A DNA stretch of 64,000 nt from an uncultured Roseburia sp. (lineage in GTDB: Bacteria > Bacillota > Clostridia > Lachnospirales > Lachnospiraceae), in contig CANRYS010000006.1 in NCBI GenBank assembly GCA_947644305.1, positions 62,001 through 126,000 on the forward strand, read 5' to 3'. Made by a program: the position numbers and the translations under genes. The notes beneath the pieces are model-generated. The model saw only the letters and a program-made list of their open reading frames with translations, was not told the DNA's origin and searched no databases. Positions 62,385 through 64,000 of the stretch are shown in pieces (positions within the stretch are counted from its first letter, which is position 1; every line of letters starts with the position of its first letter).

Positions 62385-62960
62385 TCAAAAGCCGACGCCG
62401 CCAAAGCCACAGAACGCAATCGCCATCAGACCAGCGGTGATCAGAACGATCGGTGTGCCTTTGAAGACCTCAGGAATATTACTGTTTTCAAGTTTCTCAC
62501 GAATACCTGCCATCAGAACAATGGCGATCAGGAATCCAATGGAGGCGCCAATACCGTTGATCACACTCTCCAGCACATTGTACTCGTTCTGTACGCTGAG
62601 AAGCGCCACACCGAGTACAGCACAGTTTGTAGTGATCAGAGGAAGGTACACACCCAGGGATTTGTAAAGCGCTGGCATCTTCTTTTTCAGCACCATCTCC
62701 ACAAACTGTACCAGGGCAGCGATCACGAGGATAAATACAATGGTATTCAGGTATTCCAGCTCAAAAGGTACCAGAAGATAATTATACAACAGACTGGTAC
62801 AAAGGGATGCAATGGTGATTACAAAAAGTACGGCACCACCCATTCCTGCCGCTGTCTCCACTTTCTTGCTGACGCCGAGGAACGGGCAGATACCCATAAA
62901 CTGGCTGAGCACAAAGTTGTTTACGAGAGCAGCGGTAAAGAGAATTGTAAATATACTCAT
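62385..62960 (-). CDS. rnfA: Rnf complex subunit RnfA
   Basis: The 191-residue, six-helix membrane subunit has the RnfA landmarks LVNNFVLSQFMGICPFLGVS (including the conserved cysteine) and LPLITTNCAVLGVAL. RnfA and RnfE form a pseudo-symmetric pair that holds an iron-sulfur cluster within the membrane. It overlaps rnfE as ATGA. Confidence 0.96.
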   Translation of the reverse strand: MSIFTILFTAALVNNFVLSQFMGICPFLGVSKKVETAAGMGGAVLFVITIASLCTSLLYNYLLVPFELEYLNTIVFILVIAALVQFVEMVLKKKMPALYKSLGVYLPLITTNCAVLGVALLSVQNEYNVLESVINGIGASIGFLIAIVLMAGIREKLENSNIPEVFKGTPIVLITAGLMAIAFCGFGGVGF

Positions 62961-63676
62961 TCTTTTTCATCCTCCTCTCTGCTGGCAGCCGCCTCCTCAG
63001 GAGCTTTTCCGCAGGTTTCCACATGACCTGCACAGGCTGCACAGTTACCGGTACAGGAGATCTCCTCTGCCTCCGGTGTATTGGTGGCGCATGGCATCTT
63101 CAGCTTGTTCTGAAGGGCGGTCAGCCCGGCAAGTACGAAAAATGCTCCTGGCGCCATAACGAACATTGCAATATGAAAATCATCGGGAATAAATTCAAAT
63201 CCGAAAACCGCACCACTTCCGAGAATCTCACGGAAAATACCGATGCAGGTAAGACCCAGGGTAAATCCAAGTCCCATGCCCACTCCGTCCAGCGCCGACA
63301 ACAGTACCGGGCTCTTCGAAGCATAAGCCTCCGCACGGCCAAGAATGATACAGTTTACCACGATCAGAGGAATGTATACACCCAGGGCGCTGTCCAAAAA
63401 TGGCAGATATGCCTTCAAAAGCAACTGTACGATCGTCACAAAGGACGCGATCACTACGATAAATGCCGGGATACGAACCCGATCTGGAATCACTTTACGA
63501 AGCGCCGAGATCATCATATTGGAGAGGATAAGCACTACAGTTGTAGACAATCCCATACCAATGGCGTTTACTGCACTGGATGTAACAGCAAGGGTCGGAC
63601 ACATTCCCAACATCATGACAAAGGTCGGGTTTTCTTTGATGATTCCGTTTTGAAGCCGTTCTGTGTATTTACTCAT
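62957..63676 (-). CDS. rnfE: Rnf complex subunit RnfE with cysteine-rich tail
   Basis: The membrane part (about 195 residues) carries PTFVMMLGMCPTLAVTSSAVN and IPLIVVNCIILGRAEA, mirroring RnfA. After the last helix an additional tail of about 45 residues contains five cysteines in SCTGNCAACAGHVETC plus one earlier, giving 239 residues. The tail is cytoplasmic or exposed by the usual topology and could hold metal. ATGA overlaps link it to rnfG and rnfA. Confidence 0.94.
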   Translation of the reverse strand: MSKYTERLQNGIIKENPTFVMMLGMCPTLAVTSSAVNAIGMGLSTTVVLILSNMMISALRKVIPDRVRIPAFIVVIASFVTIVQLLLKAYLPFLDSALGVYIPLIVVNCIILGRAEAYASKSPVLLSALDGVGMGLGFTLGLTCIGIFREILGSGAVFGFEFIPDDFHIAMFVMAPGAFFVLAGLTALQNKLKMPCATNTPEAEEISCTGNCAACAGHVETCGKAPEEAAASREEDEKE

Positions 63677-64000
63677 CCCTGAACACCCCCTTCCTTATCG
63701 TATAAGAGAATTCCTTTCACCGCGTTGGTGATGGCACGTGAGGTTACTGTCGCACCGGACATCGCCTCGATCTGCCCCTGAGGATCTTTCGGTGTCGTTC
63801 CCGATTTAAAATACATGGGCAGACTGTCCGAAGACGGGTACTGGATTCCCTTTTCAAAACTGAATTTCGACTTAAATTCATCACTGGTACAGTTGGCGCC
63901 AAGACCAGCCGTCTCCGACTGATTTGTAATCTCGATTCCTGTGACTACGCCGCCACAGACACCCATTACAAAGGAAATGCTTCCGCCATATCCTTTTTTC
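63673..64000 (-). CDS. rnfG: Rnf complex subunit RnfG, 5' part outside the window
   Basis: About 108 C-terminal residues are visible and the frame is open to the window edge; the track's ATG is internal. The covalent FMN attachment motif SGATVTS (threonine ligand) is present near the end, preceded by TAGLGANC of the flavin-binding fold. rnfC and rnfD should follow beyond 64000. Confidence 0.93.
   Translation of the reverse strand, partial: KKGYGGSISFVMGVCGGVVTGIEITNQSETAGLGANCTSDEFKSKFSFEKGIQYPSSDSLPMYFKSGTTPKDPQGQIEAMSGATVTSRAITNAVKGILLYDKEGGVQG

Overview
The window reads as a chromosomal segment of an anaerobic, spore-forming gut-type clostridium, most likely a Lachnospiraceae member. That is an inference from gene content and style, not from a search: a six-gene Rnf module, an F-type ATP synthase with a sodium-type c ring, cwlD (spore cortex), low-GC-type AGGAGG ribosome sites, TTGACA/TATAAT promoters, a large secreted lysine-tailed glycosidase, and gene families common in that group. 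No rRNA, tRNA, CRISPR array, intact prophage or intact insertion sequence was seen.

Layout. 0.2-3.9 kb: minus-strand operon yigZ-rarA-small membrane protein-tgt-yajC. 4-6.5 kb: a class A penicillin-binding protein on the plus strand. 6.5-9.7 kb: rmlD, rmlB and a MerR-methyltransferase fusion with a textbook 19-bp-spacer MerR promoter. 9.7-17 kb: YgiQ radical SAM protein, an FGGY sugar kinase with its own promoter and operator, a UvrD-like helicase and gltX. 17.2-19.5 kb: a worn accessory patch (GNAT, a broken Rpn-type nuclease gene, two orphan small ORFs, tandem terminators). 19.5-21.4 kb: the base-excision-repair pair exoA and mutY. 21.7-25.1 kb: mscL with a zinc-ribbon tail coupled to azlCD, facing a GntR/YtrA-type regulator with its ABC transporter. 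25.2-32.8 kb: carB, sfsA, a flavoprotein, degV, a DUF3990-like gene pair and an XRE regulator with a repeat tail. 32.9-39.4 kb: spermidine-synthase-like membrane protein, MATE exporter, chemoreceptor, Nudix hydrolase, AraC regulator. 39.6-46.8 kb: a 1266-residue GH97-type glycosidase, an HD-GYP protein and a repeat-bearing FapA/DUF342 protein. 46.9 kb: a lone neuB. 48-55.5 kb: atpZ-I-B-E-F-H-A-G-D-C. 55.5-60.9 kb: proC, rpiB, a catalytically dead LMW-phosphatase homologue, Sua5/YwlC, cwlD and a GH18 protein, all in the same direction and packed against the atp genes. 61.1-64 kb: a decayed immunity-like gene and rnfG(partial)-E-A-B.

How it fits together. The c subunit carries the complete Na+-ligand signature, and the Rnf complex lies on the same strand about 6 kb upstream of the first atp gene, so the window holds both halves of a likely sodium cycle: ferredoxin:NAD+ oxidation pumping Na+, and ATP synthesis driven by its return. 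Cell-envelope and stress genes (PBP, CwlD, GH18, MscL, MATE) surround this core.

The least explained signals are non-coding. (1) A family of about six 3'-UTR hairpins lies directly behind stop codons; the better copies share the core GGCRSGAATTTGAASCCGCC. (2) A near-identical 68/70-bp two-hairpin element sits in two unrelated inter-cistronic gaps (mutY/exoA and atpD/atpC). (3) Several perfect palindromes sit on strong promoters, best of all a 22-bp one at the GH18 promoter. Start codons were re-chosen wherever the ORF track had extended past a good ribosome site.
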